A stretch of 55,411 bases of DNA from Myxococcaceae bacterium (GCA_004173515.1 SECN01000011.1:1-55411); one strand, 5' to 3'. Positions 1 to 9,573 are shown, counted from the stretch's first letter. Notes: generated by a model not told the origin, from the sequence alone. Program-made: numbers and translations.

Positions 1-1841
1 GAGCCCACGTTCGCGTCCGCGGCGGAGCGCAGGACGCCCTCGTCGAAGCAGCGCACCGTGTCGATGGCCTCCGCGAACAGCATCCGCTCCTTCATGTCCT
101 CGAAGGGGATGGTGTGGCCCGGCTTCGTGTAGTGCTGGGTGAGGCCCGGCCAGAGGTTCGTGCGCTTGCCATCCACGTAGTCGTAGAAGCCGCCCCCGGT
201 GGAGCGGCCCTTGCGCTGGTGCTGGTCGATCATCGCGTCCATCACCGCGTAGCTGCCGTGGACCTCCCACGTCCTGCCCTCCGCCTCGACGGCGGCCTGG
301 GTCTCCTTGCGGATCTTCCGGGGCAGGGTGAGCGTCAATTCATCCACCAGTTGGAGCGGGGCGGCGGGGTAACCGGCCTGGAGGCCCGCCTGTTCGATGG
401 ACGCGGGGGAGAGACCCTCACCCACCATGGCGATGGCCTCGTTGAGGAACGTGCCAATCACGCGGCTGGTGAAGAAGCCCCGGCTGTCGTTGACGACGAT
501 GGGCGTCTTGCCAATCTGCACCGCGATGTCGATGGCCTTCGCGAGCGCGGCGTCACTCGTCTGCTTGCCCGCGATGAGCTCCAGGAGCGGCATCTTGTCC
601 ACGGGGGAGAAGAAGTGCATGCCCACGAAGTCGACCAGGTCGCAGCCGGCGAGCGCGGCGGGGTCCGTGGCGGGGGTGATGCGCGCGAGCAGCGCCTCGC
701 CCTTCTCCTTCGTGGAGGAGCCCTTCTGGACGGCCTTCTCCACCAGCTTCGCGGAGTACTGCTTGCCCTTCTCCGCGGACTCCAGGCTCACGTCCTTGAG
801 CACCACGTCGATGCCGGCCTTGGCGCAGACGTAGGCGATGCCCGCGCCCATCATCCCGGCGCCGAGCACGCCGACCTTCTTCGCGGTGTGCTGCGGGAAG
901 CCCTTGGGACGGCCCCCGCCGGAGTTGATGTGCTGCATGTCGAAGAAGAACGCCTGCATCATGTTCTTCGCGACCTGACCCACGGCCAGCTCGGTGAAGT
1001 AGCGCGACTCGATGGTGAACGCGGTGTCGATGTCCACCTGCGTGCTTTCGACCGCCACCGCCATGATGGCGCGGGGCGCCGGCATGTTCGCGCCCTTGAG
1101 CTGCTTGCGCAGGTTGGCGGGGAACGCGGGCAGGTTCGCCGCGAGCGCCGGGGTGGACGGGGTGCCGCCCGGAATCTTGTAGCCCTTCTGGTCCCACGGC
1201 TGCTGCGCCTTCGGGTTCGCCTTCACCCAGGCCTTGGCCGCGGGCAGGAGCGCGTCCACGGACTCCACCACGTCGTGCACGAGCCCCACCTCCCTGGCCT
1301 CCTGCGGGCGGTAGCGCTGGCCCTGGAGCAGGACCTTCATCAGCCCGTCCACGATGCCCAGCATGCGCACCACGCGCACCACGCCGCCGCCGCCGGGCAG
1401 CAGCCCCAGCGTCACTTCCGGCAGGCCGACCTGCGCGCCCTTGACGTCCGCGATGATGCGCCGGTGACAGGCCAGGGCGATCTCCAGCCCGCCTCCCAGC
1501 GCCGCGCCGTTGAGCGCCGCGACCACGGGCCTGCCGAAGGTCTCCAGCGTGCGCAGCTGCGACTTGATCTCCTCGCCCAGCTCGAAGACCTGCTTCGCCT
1601 CTTCCTTCTTCACGCGGCGCAGGTCGTTGAGGTCTCCGCCCGCGAAGAAGGTCTTCTTCGCGGAGGTGATGACGACGCCGGTGATGCTGTCCTTCTCCTG
1701 GATCAGGCGGTCCACCGCGGCGCGCATGGACTTCACATACGCGGCGTTCATGGTGTTGGCGGACTGGCTCGGGTCATCCAACGTCAAGACCACGATGCCG
1801 TCGGCGTCCTTGTCCCAGTGCAGGGTGTTCTGTTCGCTCAT
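1..1841 (-). CDS. FadB/FadJ-like multifunctional enoyl-CoA hydratase / 3-hydroxyacyl-CoA dehydrogenase, 3' end outside window, internal block missing
   Basis: Fatty acid beta-oxidation enzyme that hydrates enoyl-CoA and oxidises 3-hydroxyacyl-CoA. The crotonase domain is at about residues 1-190, with the oxyanion-hole stretch GAALGGGLEIALACH. An NAD-binding Rossmann start (VGVLGAGMMGAGIAYV) lies near residue 325. The frame is open to the left edge, so the C-terminus is outside the window. The start ATG at 1841 gives MSEQNTLHWD. It is the last visible gene of the leftward operon, 38 bases after the thiolase. Oddity: around 625-640 the protein reads AGCDLV then DFVGMHFFSP. Relatives carry about 50 residues between these blocks (IEAVFED... 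to SNTS...RP), including catalytic Ser/Asn positions. The missing block is in frame, so the reading frame stays open, but the dehydrogenase half could not work as written. An assembly deletion is likely. Confidence 0.85.
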   Translation of the reverse strand, partial: MSEQNTLHWDKDADGIVVLTLDDPSQSANTMNAAYVKSMRAAVDRLIQEKDSITGVVITSAKKTFFAGGDLNDLRRVKKEEAKQVFELGEEIKSQLRTLETFGRPVVAALNGAALGGGLEIALACHRRIIADVKGAQVGLPEVTLGLLPGGGGVVRVVRMLGIVDGLMKVLLQGQRYRPQEAREVGLVHDVVESVDALLPAAKAWVKANPKAQQPWDQKGYKIPGGTPSTPALAANLPAFPANLRKQLKGANMPAPRAIMAVAVESTQVDIDTAFTIESRYFTELAVGQVAKNMMQAFFFDMQHINSGGGRPKGFPQHTAKKVGVLGAGMMGAGIAYVCAKAGIDVVLKDVSLESAEKGKQYSAKLVEKAVQKGSSTKEKGEALLARITPATDPAALAGCDLVDFVGMHFFSPVDKMPLLELIAGKQTSDAALAKAIDIAVQIGKTPIVVNDSRGFFTSRVIGTFLNEAIAMVGEGLSPASIEQAGLQAGYPAAPLQLVDELTLTLPRKIRKETQAAVEAEGRTWEVHGSYAVMDAMIDQHQRKGRSTGGGFYDYVDGKRTNLWPGLTQHYTKPGHTIPFEDMKERMLFAEAIDTVRCFDEGVLRSAADANVG

Positions 1842-1879
1842 GGGTTCGCTCGAATGTTGTCGAAAGGAAGGGGGGAGGT

Positions 1880-2982
1880 TCAGACGCGCTCGACGAGGGT
1901 GGCCACACCCATTCCGCCGCCCACGCACAGGGTGACGACCGCGCGGCGCGCCTGCCGCCGCTCCAGTTCGTCCACCACGATTCCGAGGATCATCGCGCCG
2001 GTGGCGCCCAGAGGGTGCCCCATGGCGATGGAGCCGCCGTTGACGTTGAGCTTCTCGTCCGGGATGCCCAGGTCCTTCTGGTACTTGAGCACCACGGAGG
2101 CGAAGGCCTCATTCAGCTCGAAGAGGTCGATGTCCTTCACCGTGAGCCCGGCGATGTCGAGCAGCTTCTTGGTGGCCGGGATGGGGCCCGTCAGCATGAT
2201 GGTGGGGTCCGAACCGGACGTGGCCACGGCGGCGATGCGCGCGCGCGGCTTGAGGCCCAGCGCCTTGCCGACCTTCTCCGAGCCCACCAGCACCAGCGCC
2301 GCGCCGTCCACGATGCCGGAGGAGTTGCCCGGCGTGTGCACGTGGTGGATGCGCTCCACGGAGTGGTACTTCTGGAGCGCCACCGCGTCGAAGCCGCCCG
2401 CCTCGCCCATCACGCTGAAGGACGGGTTGAGCTGTCCCAGCGAGGCCACGGTGGAGTCCGGGCGCATGTGCTCATCCCGGTCCAGCACGGTGAGGCCGTT
2501 CTGATCCAACACCGGGACGACGGACTTCTTGAAGTAGCCGCCGGCCCAGGCCTTCGCCGCCAGCGTCTGCGAGCGCGCGGCGTAGGCGTCCACGTCCTCG
2601 CGGGTGAAGCCCTCCATCGTCGCGATGAGGTCCGCGGAGATGCCCTGCGGCACGAAGTAGGTGTCGTAGTTGGTGGCGGGGTCCAGGGCGCCGTGAGGCC
2701 GGAGGCACAGAAGCGGTTGAGCTGCACGCCGCCGGTGGTCTCCGGCAGGCCCGCGGCGAGCACCAGCGTGCGGGCGATGTCCGCGCCCTGGTCTCCCACG
2801 GGGGACACGACGCCCAGCACCACGTCGTCGATGCGCTGGGGGTCCAGGGTGGGGTTGCGCTGCTTGAGCGCGTCCACCAGCCCGATGAGCAGCGACACCG
2901 GCTTGGTGCCGTGCAGCGCGCCCTTCTTGCCCTTGCCGCGAGGGGTACGGACGGCGTCGAAGATGAAAGCTTCCTGGCTCAC
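1880..2982 (-). pseudogene. acetyl-CoA C-acyltransferase (thiolase), interrupted by an internal deletion with frame change
   Basis: Thiolase for the last step of beta-oxidation (3-ketoacyl-CoA + CoA). The start is GTG at 2982 behind AAGGAGG, giving [20 protein letters not shown]. The N-terminal frame runs to LNRFCASGL, which contains the acyl-accepting Cys. Near 2689-2697 the reading jumps to another frame, which continues [19 protein letters not shown] and ends with the GHPLGATGA and CVGGGMG motifs (catalytic His and Cys). Relatives have about 35-40 residues between the blocks (the loop with GGVESMS). Both flanks are otherwise intact and closely family-like. This argues for a recent deletion or a sequence error rather than an old decayed gene. 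It sits 32 bases downstream of the acyl-CoA dehydrogenase and 38 upstream of the FadB-like gene in the same operon. Confidence 0.85.
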
Positions 2983-3014
2983 TGGGGAGCCTCCTTGGGA
3001 GACGGGTGATGGGG

Positions 3015-4166
3015 CTACAGGGAACGTGCGACGAGTTCTTTCATGACCTCGTTGGCGCCCGCGAGGATTCGCAGCACGCGGGTGTCCGCGAACAGGTGGG
3101 CGATGGGGTACTCCTTCATGTAACCGTACCCTCCAAACAGTTGAAGACACCGGTCCGCGACGATGCAGGACTGGTCCGTCACCCAGTATTTCGCCATGGC
3201 GGCCGTCGTCACGTCGAGCCTGCCCTCCAGGTGGGAGGCGATGCAGTCGTCGATGAAGGTGCGACAGACCCGACCCAGGGTCGCGCACTCCGCCAGCTCG
3301 AAGCGCGTGTTCTGCAGGGCGAAGAGCGGCTTGCCGAAGGCGTGGCGCTGTTTCGTGTACTCGACCGTCACCTCCACGGCGCGCTCCAGGCTGGCCATGG
3401 CGATGAGCGCCGTGCTCAGCCGCTCCTGGGGCAACTGGCTCATCAACTGCCCGAAGCCCTTGCCCTCCACGCCGCCCAGCAGGTTGACCGCGGGGACCTT
3501 CAAGTCGTCGAAGAAGAGCTCGGTGGTGTCCTGTCCCTTGCCCCCCAGCTTGTCGAGGATGCGGCCCCGTTGGAAGCCGGGCGTCGTGTCGGAGACCTCG
3601 GCGCACACCAGGGAGATGCCCGCGTGGCCCTTCTCGTCGCCGGTCCTCACGACGATGATGATGAAGTCGCACACGTGGCCGTTGGAGATGAACGTCTTGG
3701 AGCCGCTCACCCGGTAGAAGTCGCCCTCACGCACCGCGCGGGTGGTGATGGCCTGGAGGTCGGAGCCCGTCCCCGGTTCGGTCATGGCGATGGCGCCCAC
3801 CCATTCCCCGCTGGCCAGCCGGGGCAGCCACTTCTGCTTCTGGGCCTCCGACGCGTAGGCGAGCAGGTAGTGCGCGACGATGGTGCAGTGCACCGCGAGG
3901 CCCATGGACGGGTCCCCGGCGCGCACCTGCTCCTCGATGAGGACGGCCTCGTGCGCGAACGTGCCCCCGCCTCCGCCATAGGCCTCCGGGATGGACATGC
4001 ACAAGAGGCCCAGCTCGCCGGCCCTGCGGTAGAGCGCCTTGTCCGGATACCCCTGGGCCACGTGCTTGGGCACGTTGGGGATGACCTCCTTCGTGAAGTA
4101 GGTGGCCGCGAGTCCGCGCACCTGTTCGAGTTCGTCCGAGCTCCACCGGGGCCGAAGTGTCGTCAT
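3015..4166 (-). CDS. acyl-CoA dehydrogenase
   Basis: Flavoprotein of 383 residues that introduces the alpha-beta double bond into an acyl-CoA and passes electrons to ETF. Family signatures are [10 protein letters not shown] at about 127-136 (FAD/substrate loop) and the C-terminal [19 protein letters not shown] Glu in [11 protein letters not shown] (E248) sits where long-chain and isovaleryl-type dehydrogenases place the catalytic base; a second Glu lies in GANEV near the C-terminus. Length is normal for the family. The start at 4166 ([10 protein letters not shown]) lies 10 bases after the upstream acyl-CoA dehydrogenase, so the two are co-transcribed and may form a heteromeric pair, as in some sterol-side-chain or branched-acyl oxidation loci. 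The substrate cannot be read from sequence. Confidence 0.92.
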   Translation of the reverse strand: MTTLRPRWSSDELEQVRGLAATYFTKEVIPNVPKHVAQGYPDKALYRRAGELGLLCMSIPEAYGGGGGTFAHEAVLIEEQVRAGDPSMGLAVHCTIVAHYLLAYASEAQKQKWLPRLASGEWVGAIAMTEPGTGSDLQAITTRAVREGDFYRVSGSKTFISNGHVCDFIIIVVRTGDEKGHAGISLVCAEVSDTTPGFQRGRILDKLGGKGQDTTELFFDDLKVPAVNLLGGVEGKGFGQLMSQLPQERLSTALIAMASLERAVEVTVEYTKQRHAFGKPLFALQNTRFELAECATLGRVCRTFIDDCIASHLEGRLDVTTAAMAKYWVTDQSCIVADRCLQLFGGYGYMKEYPIAHLFADTRVLRILAGANEVMKELVARSL

Positions 4167-4176
4167 GTCTGTCTCC

Positions 4177-5316
4177 CTAGAGTCCGAACGTCTTGCCGAT
4201 GATGTCGCGTTGGATCTCGCTCGTGCCGCCGTAGACGGTGGAGATCACCGTGGCGCGCAGGTGCGACTCCATGTCGTATTCCGTCGCATAGCCATAGCCG
4301 CCCAGCATCTGCATGCCTTCGAGCGCCACGCGCTTCGCCGTCTCCGTGGTCTTCAGCTTCGCCATGGAGGCCTCGCGGGGGAGGGTCCGCTCCGGGGCCT
4401 CGTCCGCCATGGCGGCCACGCGGTAGATGAGCAGCTCGCAGCAATCCAGTTCGGTGGCGAGGTCCGCGATGCGGTGTTTGATGGCCTGGAACGAACCGAC
4501 GGGCTTGCCGAACTGCTTGCGCTCCTTCACGTAGGCCAGGGCGTCGTCGAACGCGCGACGCCCTCGGCCGAGCATGGACGCGGCGAGGATGAGCCGCTCG
4601 CTGTTGAGGCCCGACATGAGCTGCGGCCACGCCCGGTCCACGATGCCGACCACGGCGTTCTCCGGCACGAAGCAGTCGGTGAAGAAGACGTCGTTGACCT
4701 CCTTGCCGCCCAGGGTGGGGATGCCTCGGATCTCCATGCCCGGCGTGCCAGCGGGGACACAGAACATGGTGAGCCCCTCGTGCCGGGAGCTCAGCGCGTT
4801 CGTGCGCGCCACGAGCAGCAGGTGGTCCGCGAAGTGCGCGTTGGAGCACCAGGTCTTCTGTCCGTTGATGACGAAGCCCCCATGGACCCGCGTCGCTCGG
4901 CAGGTGATGGCGGCGGCGTCCGAACCCGCACCGGGTTCGGAGATGGAGATGGCCTCCACGCGGCCCCGGGCGATGCCGCCAAGGACCGTCTCGCGCTGGG
5001 CCTCGGTGCCGAACTTCGCATAGGGGCCGGCGGCGACCGCGGTGGTGATGTAGCCGCCCACGGGGGCGAGCCCGTAGGAGGTCCGCTCCGCGAACAGGCA
5101 GATCTCCGACATGCCGCCGCCGGAGCCCCCGTGCTCCACGGGAAGCCCCACGCCGAGCCAGCCAAGCTCCGCCATCTGGGCGTAGAGGGTGGGGCTGTGG
5201 GCCTCCGCGCCGTGGTGGGTCAGGGCATCCCGCTGCGCGCGCGTGCCGGTCCTGGCGCGGCAGAACGCATCGATGGCGTCAGCGAAGGCTGTTTGCTCCG
5301 GTGTTCTCACATGCAT
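4177..5316 (-). CDS. acyl-CoA dehydrogenase
   Basis: Second acyl-CoA dehydrogenase of the operon, 379 residues. It has the SEPGAGSD loop at about 126-133, the FGKPVGSFQAIKHRIADL helix and the C-terminal VYGGTSEIQRDIIGKTFGL. The Glu in GGTSEI is the usual catalytic base of short/medium-chain members, unlike the neighbour at 3015-4166. The in-frame start chosen is ATG at 5316 (MHVRTPEQTAF); the frame stays open upstream, but that sequence overlaps the ligase gene on the same strand and lacks homologous character. It lies 26 bases after the ligase and 10 before the next dehydrogenase. The likely role is beta-oxidation of an unusual or branched acyl-CoA; the exact substrate is unknown. Confidence 0.92.
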   Translation of the reverse strand: MHVRTPEQTAFADAIDAFCRARTGTRAQRDALTHHGAEAHSPTLYAQMAELGWLGVGLPVEHGGSGGGMSEICLFAERTSYGLAPVGGYITTAVAAGPYAKFGTEAQRETVLGGIARGRVEAISISEPGAGSDAAAITCRATRVHGGFVINGQKTWCSNAHFADHLLLVARTNALSSRHEGLTMFCVPAGTPGMEIRGIPTLGGKEVNDVFFTDCFVPENAVVGIVDRAWPQLMSGLNSERLILAASMLGRGRRAFDDALAYVKERKQFGKPVGSFQAIKHRIADLATELDCCELLIYRVAAMADEAPERTLPREASMAKLKTTETAKRVALEGMQMLGGYGYATEYDMESHLRATVISTVYGGTSEIQRDIIGKTFGL

Positions 5317-5342
5317 GGGGGCCCTCGGGGGGAGTTGGGGTG

Positions 5343-7181
5343 TCAGGCGTTCGCGTAGAGCGCGGCGATGCGCTCGGCGTACTGCGCCAGGAGCACGCGG
5401 CGCTTGAGCTTGAGGGTGACGGTGAGCTCGCCCGTCGCGGGTGACCACGTGTCGGGGACCACGTCGAAGTGTTTGATCTGCTCCGCGCGGGACAGCCGGG
5501 CGTTGGCCGCGCCGACGAGCGCTTCGAGTTCGGTTCTCACCGCCGGTTCGCGTGCGAGGTCCGAAAGCGACACCGACGTGAGGCCCTGGGACTTCGCCCA
5601 GAGCGGCGCGGCTTCCGGATCCAGCGCGATGAGCGCCGTCACGTATGGCCGGGTGTCGCCGATGGCGATGGCCTGACCCACGAGGGGATGCGCGCGCAGC
5701 ATGCCTTCAATCTTCGAGGGGGCGATGTTCTTCCCGCTCGACGTGATGAGGAGCTCCTTCTTGCGGTCGGTGATGGTGAGGAACCCGTCCGCGTCGAGCG
5801 TGCCGATGTCGCCGGTGGCGAGCCAGCCGTCCGCGTCCAGCGCGCTGACGACCTGCCCGTCCGCGGCGAGGTAGCCGGAGAACAGGATGGGGCCCCGGAC
5901 GAGAATCTCTCCGTCGTCCGCCAGCCGCAGTTGCAGTCCGGGGAGGGGCCGGCCCACGGCGCCCACCCGGAAGTCGGTGGGGGTGTTGAGGGTCGCGCAG
6001 CCGGTGGTCTCGCTCATGCCCCAGACTTCAAGGACCCGGATGCCGAAGCCGCCGAGGTACTCGAGGATCTCCACCGGGATGGGCGCCGAACCGCTGCTGG
6101 CCCACTCCAGCGCGTCCAGGCCCAGCGTCTTGCGCAGGGGGGCGAGGACCCGGGCATCGGCCTCCGCGACCTGCTGCTGGAGTTCGAGGGGAGCGTCGCG
6201 GCCGGAGCCCTGGAGTCGGAAGGCCTCCAGGGCCAGCGCATGGGCGGCGAGAATGGGGTCGCGTCGCGCGGGTTCGAGCGCGCCCAGCTTCACCTTCAGG
6301 CCCCCGGCGAGCTTCTCCCAGAGGCGAGGCACGCCGAAGAACGCGGGAGCGCGCGCCCTGGCCAGCAGCGGCACCACGCCCGTGGGGTCCGCGCAGATGT
6401 GCACGTGCAGTGCCTTGTACAGCGCGCGGTAGAGGCCCAGCTCCCGCTCCGCGACATGCGCCAGCGGGAGGTAGGCGATGGACGGCACGCGCATCTGGAC
6501 GGGGATGGCGGCGTCCACGGCGATGGCTTCATAGAAGGCGTTGCGGTGGCTCAGCACCACGCCCTTGGGGTCGCCGGTGGTGCCCGAGGTGTACATCATC
6601 GCGATCGGATCCTCGGGGCGGATGCCGCTCCAGCGCTCCTCGAAGACGCGGGGGGCCGTCTGGTGTGCCTCCAGCCCCTGGGCCTCCACCTGCGCGAAGG
6701 TGACGAACCTCGGGTCCCCGGTGGGGATGGCCGCCGGGTCGACGACGATGATCCGCTTGAGGGCCCCGAGCGTTTCGAGGACGGGCCACCACCGGGCGAC
6801 CTCCTCCTTGCCCTCCAGCACGACCACGGTGGCCGCGCTGTGCCGCGCGACATAGCCCACCTGTTCGGTGCTCAGGGTCTGGTACGCGGTACAGGGAATG
6901 GCGGAGAGGTGGACGGCGGCGAAGTCGACGATCCAGTGTTCGGGCCGGGCGGACATCATGATCATCATCCGCTCGCCCCGCTCGAGCCCCAGCGCCTCCA
7001 GGCCCCGGGTGAGCGCGGCGGTCCGCTCCCGCAATTGCGCCCAGGTGAGGGTCGTGTCTCCGGCGGTGAGGGCGGGGGCGCTTGCGTATTCCTCCGCGTT
7101 GCGCTTGAGGAGGAGCGGCAGCGTGAGCTTGTCCGCCAGGGATTGGCAATGTGCTTCCATTTCCGCGCGCGACGGATCCAT
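5343..7181 (-). CDS. AMP-dependent long-chain acyl-CoA synthetase (AMP-forming ligase)
   Basis: Activates a carboxylic acid to its acyl-CoA through an acyl-adenylate. The ANL-family core is complete: the ATP loop MMYTSGTTGDPKGVVLSHRN, the WASSGSAPI and VWGMSETTG motifs, GWLATGDIG, and the C-terminal TDRKKELLITSSGKNIAPSK with the hinge and catalytic Lys region. About 612 residues, like FadD15-type ligases. The start ATG at 7181 (MDPSRAEMEAHC) was chosen because GGAGG lies about 9 bases upstream; an extended start at 7202 is possible. It lies between the SDR gene (48 bases upstream) and an acyl-CoA dehydrogenase (26 bases downstream). It probably supplies substrate both to this operon and to the divergent Lva-like operon, which has no ligase of its own. 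Confidence 0.93.
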   Translation of the reverse strand: MDPSRAEMEAHCQSLADKLTLPLLLKRNAEEYASAPALTAGDTTLTWAQLRERTAALTRGLEALGLERGERMMIMMSARPEHWIVDFAAVHLSAIPCTAYQTLSTEQVGYVARHSAATVVVLEGKEEVARWWPVLETLGALKRIIVVDPAAIPTGDPRFVTFAQVEAQGLEAHQTAPRVFEERWSGIRPEDPIAMMYTSGTTGDPKGVVLSHRNAFYEAIAVDAAIPVQMRVPSIAYLPLAHVAERELGLYRALYKALHVHICADPTGVVPLLARARAPAFFGVPRLWEKLAGGLKVKLGALEPARRDPILAAHALALEAFRLQGSGRDAPLELQQQVAEADARVLAPLRKTLGLDALEWASSGSAPIPVEILEYLGGFGIRVLEVWGMSETTGCATLNTPTDFRVGAVGRPLPGLQLRLADDGEILVRGPILFSGYLAADGQVVSALDADGWLATGDIGTLDADGFLTITDRKKELLITSSGKNIAPSKIEGMLRAHPLVGQAIAIGDTRPYVTALIALDPEAAPLWAKSQGLTSVSLSDLAREPAVRTELEALVGAANARLSRAEQIKHFDVVPDTWSPATGELTVTLKLKRRVLLAQYAERIAALYANA

Positions 7182-7229
7182 GGGCAACCGCCTCCGGTTC
7201 AATAGACAGATGGGCTGCTACGTCTTGCT

Positions 7230-8072
7230 TCAGGGGTCGACGTAGAGGTCGAGCACGGCGTCGGGGCCGCCCCCGTAGCTGCTGAAGTCGGTGACACCTT
7301 CGGCGCGCAGGACGTCTTCGTCGATGAAGGTCTGCCCGGTGCATTCGCGGGGCGGGCGCTGGAGCAGGGCCACGGCGGCGTCCGCCATGATTTCCGGCGT
7401 GCGGGCCCGTTGCATGGATTTGTCGCCGCCCAGCAGGTTCTGCACGGCGGCGGTGGCGATGAGCGTCCGGGGCCAGAGCGCGTTCGCGCCAATGCCAGCC
7501 TCGGCGAACTCCGCCGCCCAGCCGAGCGTGAGCAGGGTCATTCCATACTTGGCGAGCGTGTACGCCGGGTGCAGGCCCATCCACCGCGGCGCCAGGTTGA
7601 TGGGCGGCGACAGCGACAGGATGTGGGCGTAAGAGGAGCGCCGCAGGTGGGGGAGGGCCGCGCGCGTCAGCAGGAACGTCCCCCGGAGTTGGATCTGCTG
7701 CATCAGGTCGAAGCGTTTGACGGACAGCTCTTCGGTCTTGAGTGGAGCCAGGGCGCTGGCGTTGTTGAGACAGAAGTCGATGCCGCCGAAGCGCGCCACG
7801 GTCTCATCCACGGCCCGCTGCACGTCCCCTTCGTCGCGGACATCCCCCACCACGGCGAGCGCCTGGCCCCCTGCTGAGGTGATCTCCGCCGCGGCCGTGT
7901 GCACCGTTCCGGGCAGCCGGGGATCCGGCGTGTCTGTCTTCGCCAGGAGCGCGACGTTCGCTCCCAGCCGCCCGGCCGCGACGCCGATGGCCAGCCCGAT
8001 GCCCCGGCTGCCTCCGGACATCAACAGCGTGCGCCCCGTGAGCGGACCCGGGGAGGTCGTTCGTCCCGTCAC
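7230..8072 (-). CDS. SDR family oxidoreductase, HSDL2-like
   Basis: NAD(P)-dependent short-chain dehydrogenase of 280 residues. The glycine-rich loop MSGGSRGIGLAIG lies near residue 18, LNNAS follows strand 4, and the active site SLSPPINL...HPAYTLAKYGM carries the YxxxK pair. The phrases APRWMGLHPAYTLAKYGM and GANALWPRTLI are typical of the hydroxysteroid-dehydrogenase-like 2 (HSDL2) group, which is linked to fatty acid metabolism; the SCP2 tail of animal HSDL2 is absent. Its start codon overlaps the TetR stop (ATGA, 8069-8072), which indicates translational coupling. Substrate unknown; a 3-hydroxyacyl or branched hydroxyacyl compound fits the operon. Confidence 0.88.
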   Translation of the reverse strand: MTGRTTSPGPLTGRTLLMSGGSRGIGLAIGVAAGRLGANVALLAKTDTPDPRLPGTVHTAAAEITSAGGQALAVVGDVRDEGDVQRAVDETVARFGGIDFCLNNASALAPLKTEELSVKRFDLMQQIQLRGTFLLTRAALPHLRRSSYAHILSLSPPINLAPRWMGLHPAYTLAKYGMTLLTLGWAAEFAEAGIGANALWPRTLIATAAVQNLLGGDKSMQRARTPEIMADAAVALLQRPPRECTGQTFIDEDVLRAEGVTDFSSYGGGPDAVLDLYVDP

Positions 8073-8725
8073 CGCTTGGGCCCTGTCTTCGGCGAGCGGG
8101 GTGCGGGCTGCTGGGCCAGTTGGGGGAAGACGTCGCGCACGATGACGATCAGCGCTTCGCTCAGCAGCAGGTGCGCGTCCTCACGGGAGAGGGTTTCGCC
8201 GCGGATCCACTCGCGGATGGTGGCCTTCACCAGACCGCCGTAGGAGCGCATCATCGCGCGGTGCCGCGCGTCGCTGCCGACTTCGATCTTGAGGCCCAGG
8301 AACTCGAGCGTCCTCGCCGCGGCGACGTCGTCCGCCTCGGTGATGATGCGCTCGACCTCCGGATCCGCCCCGATGCCTCCCATGCCGGTGACGGCCACGT
8401 ACGTCTTGCCGTGGGTCGCCACCGTATCGAGGTACCACTCGACGCTCTTCTCCACCCGCTCCCGCAGGGTTCCGGTCATGGTCACGCTCGTTTCCAGGCC
8501 GGGCATGAGCAGCATCCTCTTCACGACCTTCAGATACAGGTCCCGCTTCTGCCCGAAGTAGTGGTTGAGCAATCCCCGGGCGACACCCGCCTCCTTGGCG
8601 ATGTCGGTGGTGGAGACCTCCGCGTAGGGACGCTCACCGAACAGCCGCGCGGCGCACTCGAGGATCTGCTCGCGGCGCTCATCCGGTTCGAGCCGCTTCC
8701 AGCGGGGCGAGAGGGCCGGGCTCAT
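8069..8725 (-). CDS. TetR/AcrR family transcriptional regulator
   Basis: One-component repressor, about 218 residues. The N-terminal helix-turn-helix is clear: REQILECAARLFGERPYAEV, then STTDIAKEAGVARGLLNHYF, followed by the usual K-x-DLY. The C-terminal half is a ligand-binding helical domain without a recognisable specific family. The start ATG at 8725 was chosen because it forms an ATGA overlap with the stop of the enoyl-CoA hydratase gene; a longer start at 8743 would lie inside that gene. The gene is second in the operon it probably controls, which implies autoregulation. The effector is likely an acyl-CoA from the pathway. A TGTTG-N9-CAACA dyad over the candidate -35 of the divergent promoter (9586-9604) is a plausible operator. 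Confidence 0.9.
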   Translation of the reverse strand: MSPALSPRWKRLEPDERREQILECAARLFGERPYAEVSTTDIAKEAGVARGLLNHYFGQKRDLYLKVVKRMLLMPGLETSVTMTGTLRERVEKSVEWYLDTVATHGKTYVAVTGMGGIGADPEVERIITEADDVAAARTLEFLGLKIEVGSDARHRAMMRSYGGLVKATIREWIRGETLSREDAHLLLSEALIVIVRDVFPQLAQQPAPRSPKTGPKR

Positions 8726-9564
8726 GAGGTCTGCTCCCGCCACGGGAGGAACGCCGGCAGGTCCTGCTCCACTGTCCTCGAGAACTTCGCGGGTCGCTTT
8801 TGCATGAAGGCCATTATGCCTTCCAGGGCGTCCGCGCTGTCTCCCAGGCTCGCGATGAGCTGGCTGTCGAGTTCAAACGCGGGTTCAGGCGAGGGCAGGG
8901 CGCTCATCCGGTAGAGCGCCTGGCGGATGACGGCCACGGAGACCGGCGCGGTGGTCTCCACCAGTTCCTGGGCCAGCGACAGGGCCGCGTCCAACAGCGC
9001 TTCGGGCTCATGGAGCGAGCGGACCAGCCCCGCGCTCAAGGCCTCCTCCGCGAGGATCAACCGGCCGCTCACCATCCAGTCGAGCGCGCGCCCCATGCCG
9101 ACGAGTCGCGGCAGGAACCAACTGGAGCCGGCCTCTGGATAGATGCCCCGCCGGCTGAAGACGAAGCCGAAGCGGCTGTTCTTCGCGGCGAGGCGGAAGT
9201 CCGCAGGGAGGAGCATCGTCGAGCCGACGCCCACCGCGGCCCCCTGGATGGCGGCGATGACAGGCTTGCGCAGCGCGAACATCCGACGGCTCACCCGCGT
9301 CGCCGGCTCCACCCAGGCGCCCTCGGGGATGCGGGTGTTCGTCACCTCGAGCGAGCTGCCGCTCAGGTCCGCACCCACGCAGAAATCCCTGCCGGCGCCG
9401 GAGAGGATGACCACGCGCACGCCTTCATCCGCGTCCGCGACGGACAGTGCGTGGGCCAGCTCATCCGCCATCATCACGGTGAAGCCATTGCGCGCTTCGG
9501 GCCGGTGCAATTCCAGGGTGGCGACCCGGTCCGCGACCGAAAACCGGATGTGCTGGTAGCTCAT
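8722..9564 (-). CDS. enoyl-CoA hydratase/isomerase family protein
   Basis: Crotonase-fold protein of 280 residues that hydrates or isomerises an enoyl-CoA. Seen are the N-terminal strand VATLELHRPEARNGF, the oxyanion-hole loops GRDFCVGADLSG and IQGAAVGVGSTMLLPADFRL, and FVFSRRGIYPEAGSSWFLPR with Glu/Ala-Gly at the active-site helix. It is the first gene of the leftward eight-gene operon, starting at ATG 9564 (MSYQHIRFSV) next to the divergent promoter. It overlaps the TetR gene by 4 bases. The family includes dehalogenases and isomerases, so hydratase activity is inferred from context. Confidence 0.9.
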   Translation of the reverse strand: MSYQHIRFSVADRVATLELHRPEARNGFTVMMADELAHALSVADADEGVRVVILSGAGRDFCVGADLSGSSLEVTNTRIPEGAWVEPATRVSRRMFALRKPVIAAIQGAAVGVGSTMLLPADFRLAAKNSRFGFVFSRRGIYPEAGSSWFLPRLVGMGRALDWMVSGRLILAEEALSAGLVRSLHEPEALLDAALSLAQELVETTAPVSVAVIRQALYRMSALPSPEPAFELDSQLIASLGDSADALEGIMAFMQKRPAKFSRTVEQDLPAFLPWREQTS

Positions 9565-9573
9565 GGTTGAGTC

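Noticed and set aside
114..2504. 796-codon open frame on the + strand
   Set aside because: It is antisense to the FadB-like and thiolase genes, whose minus-strand proteins match their families. Its His/Arg/Val-rich composition is the usual mirror of high-GC coding DNA.
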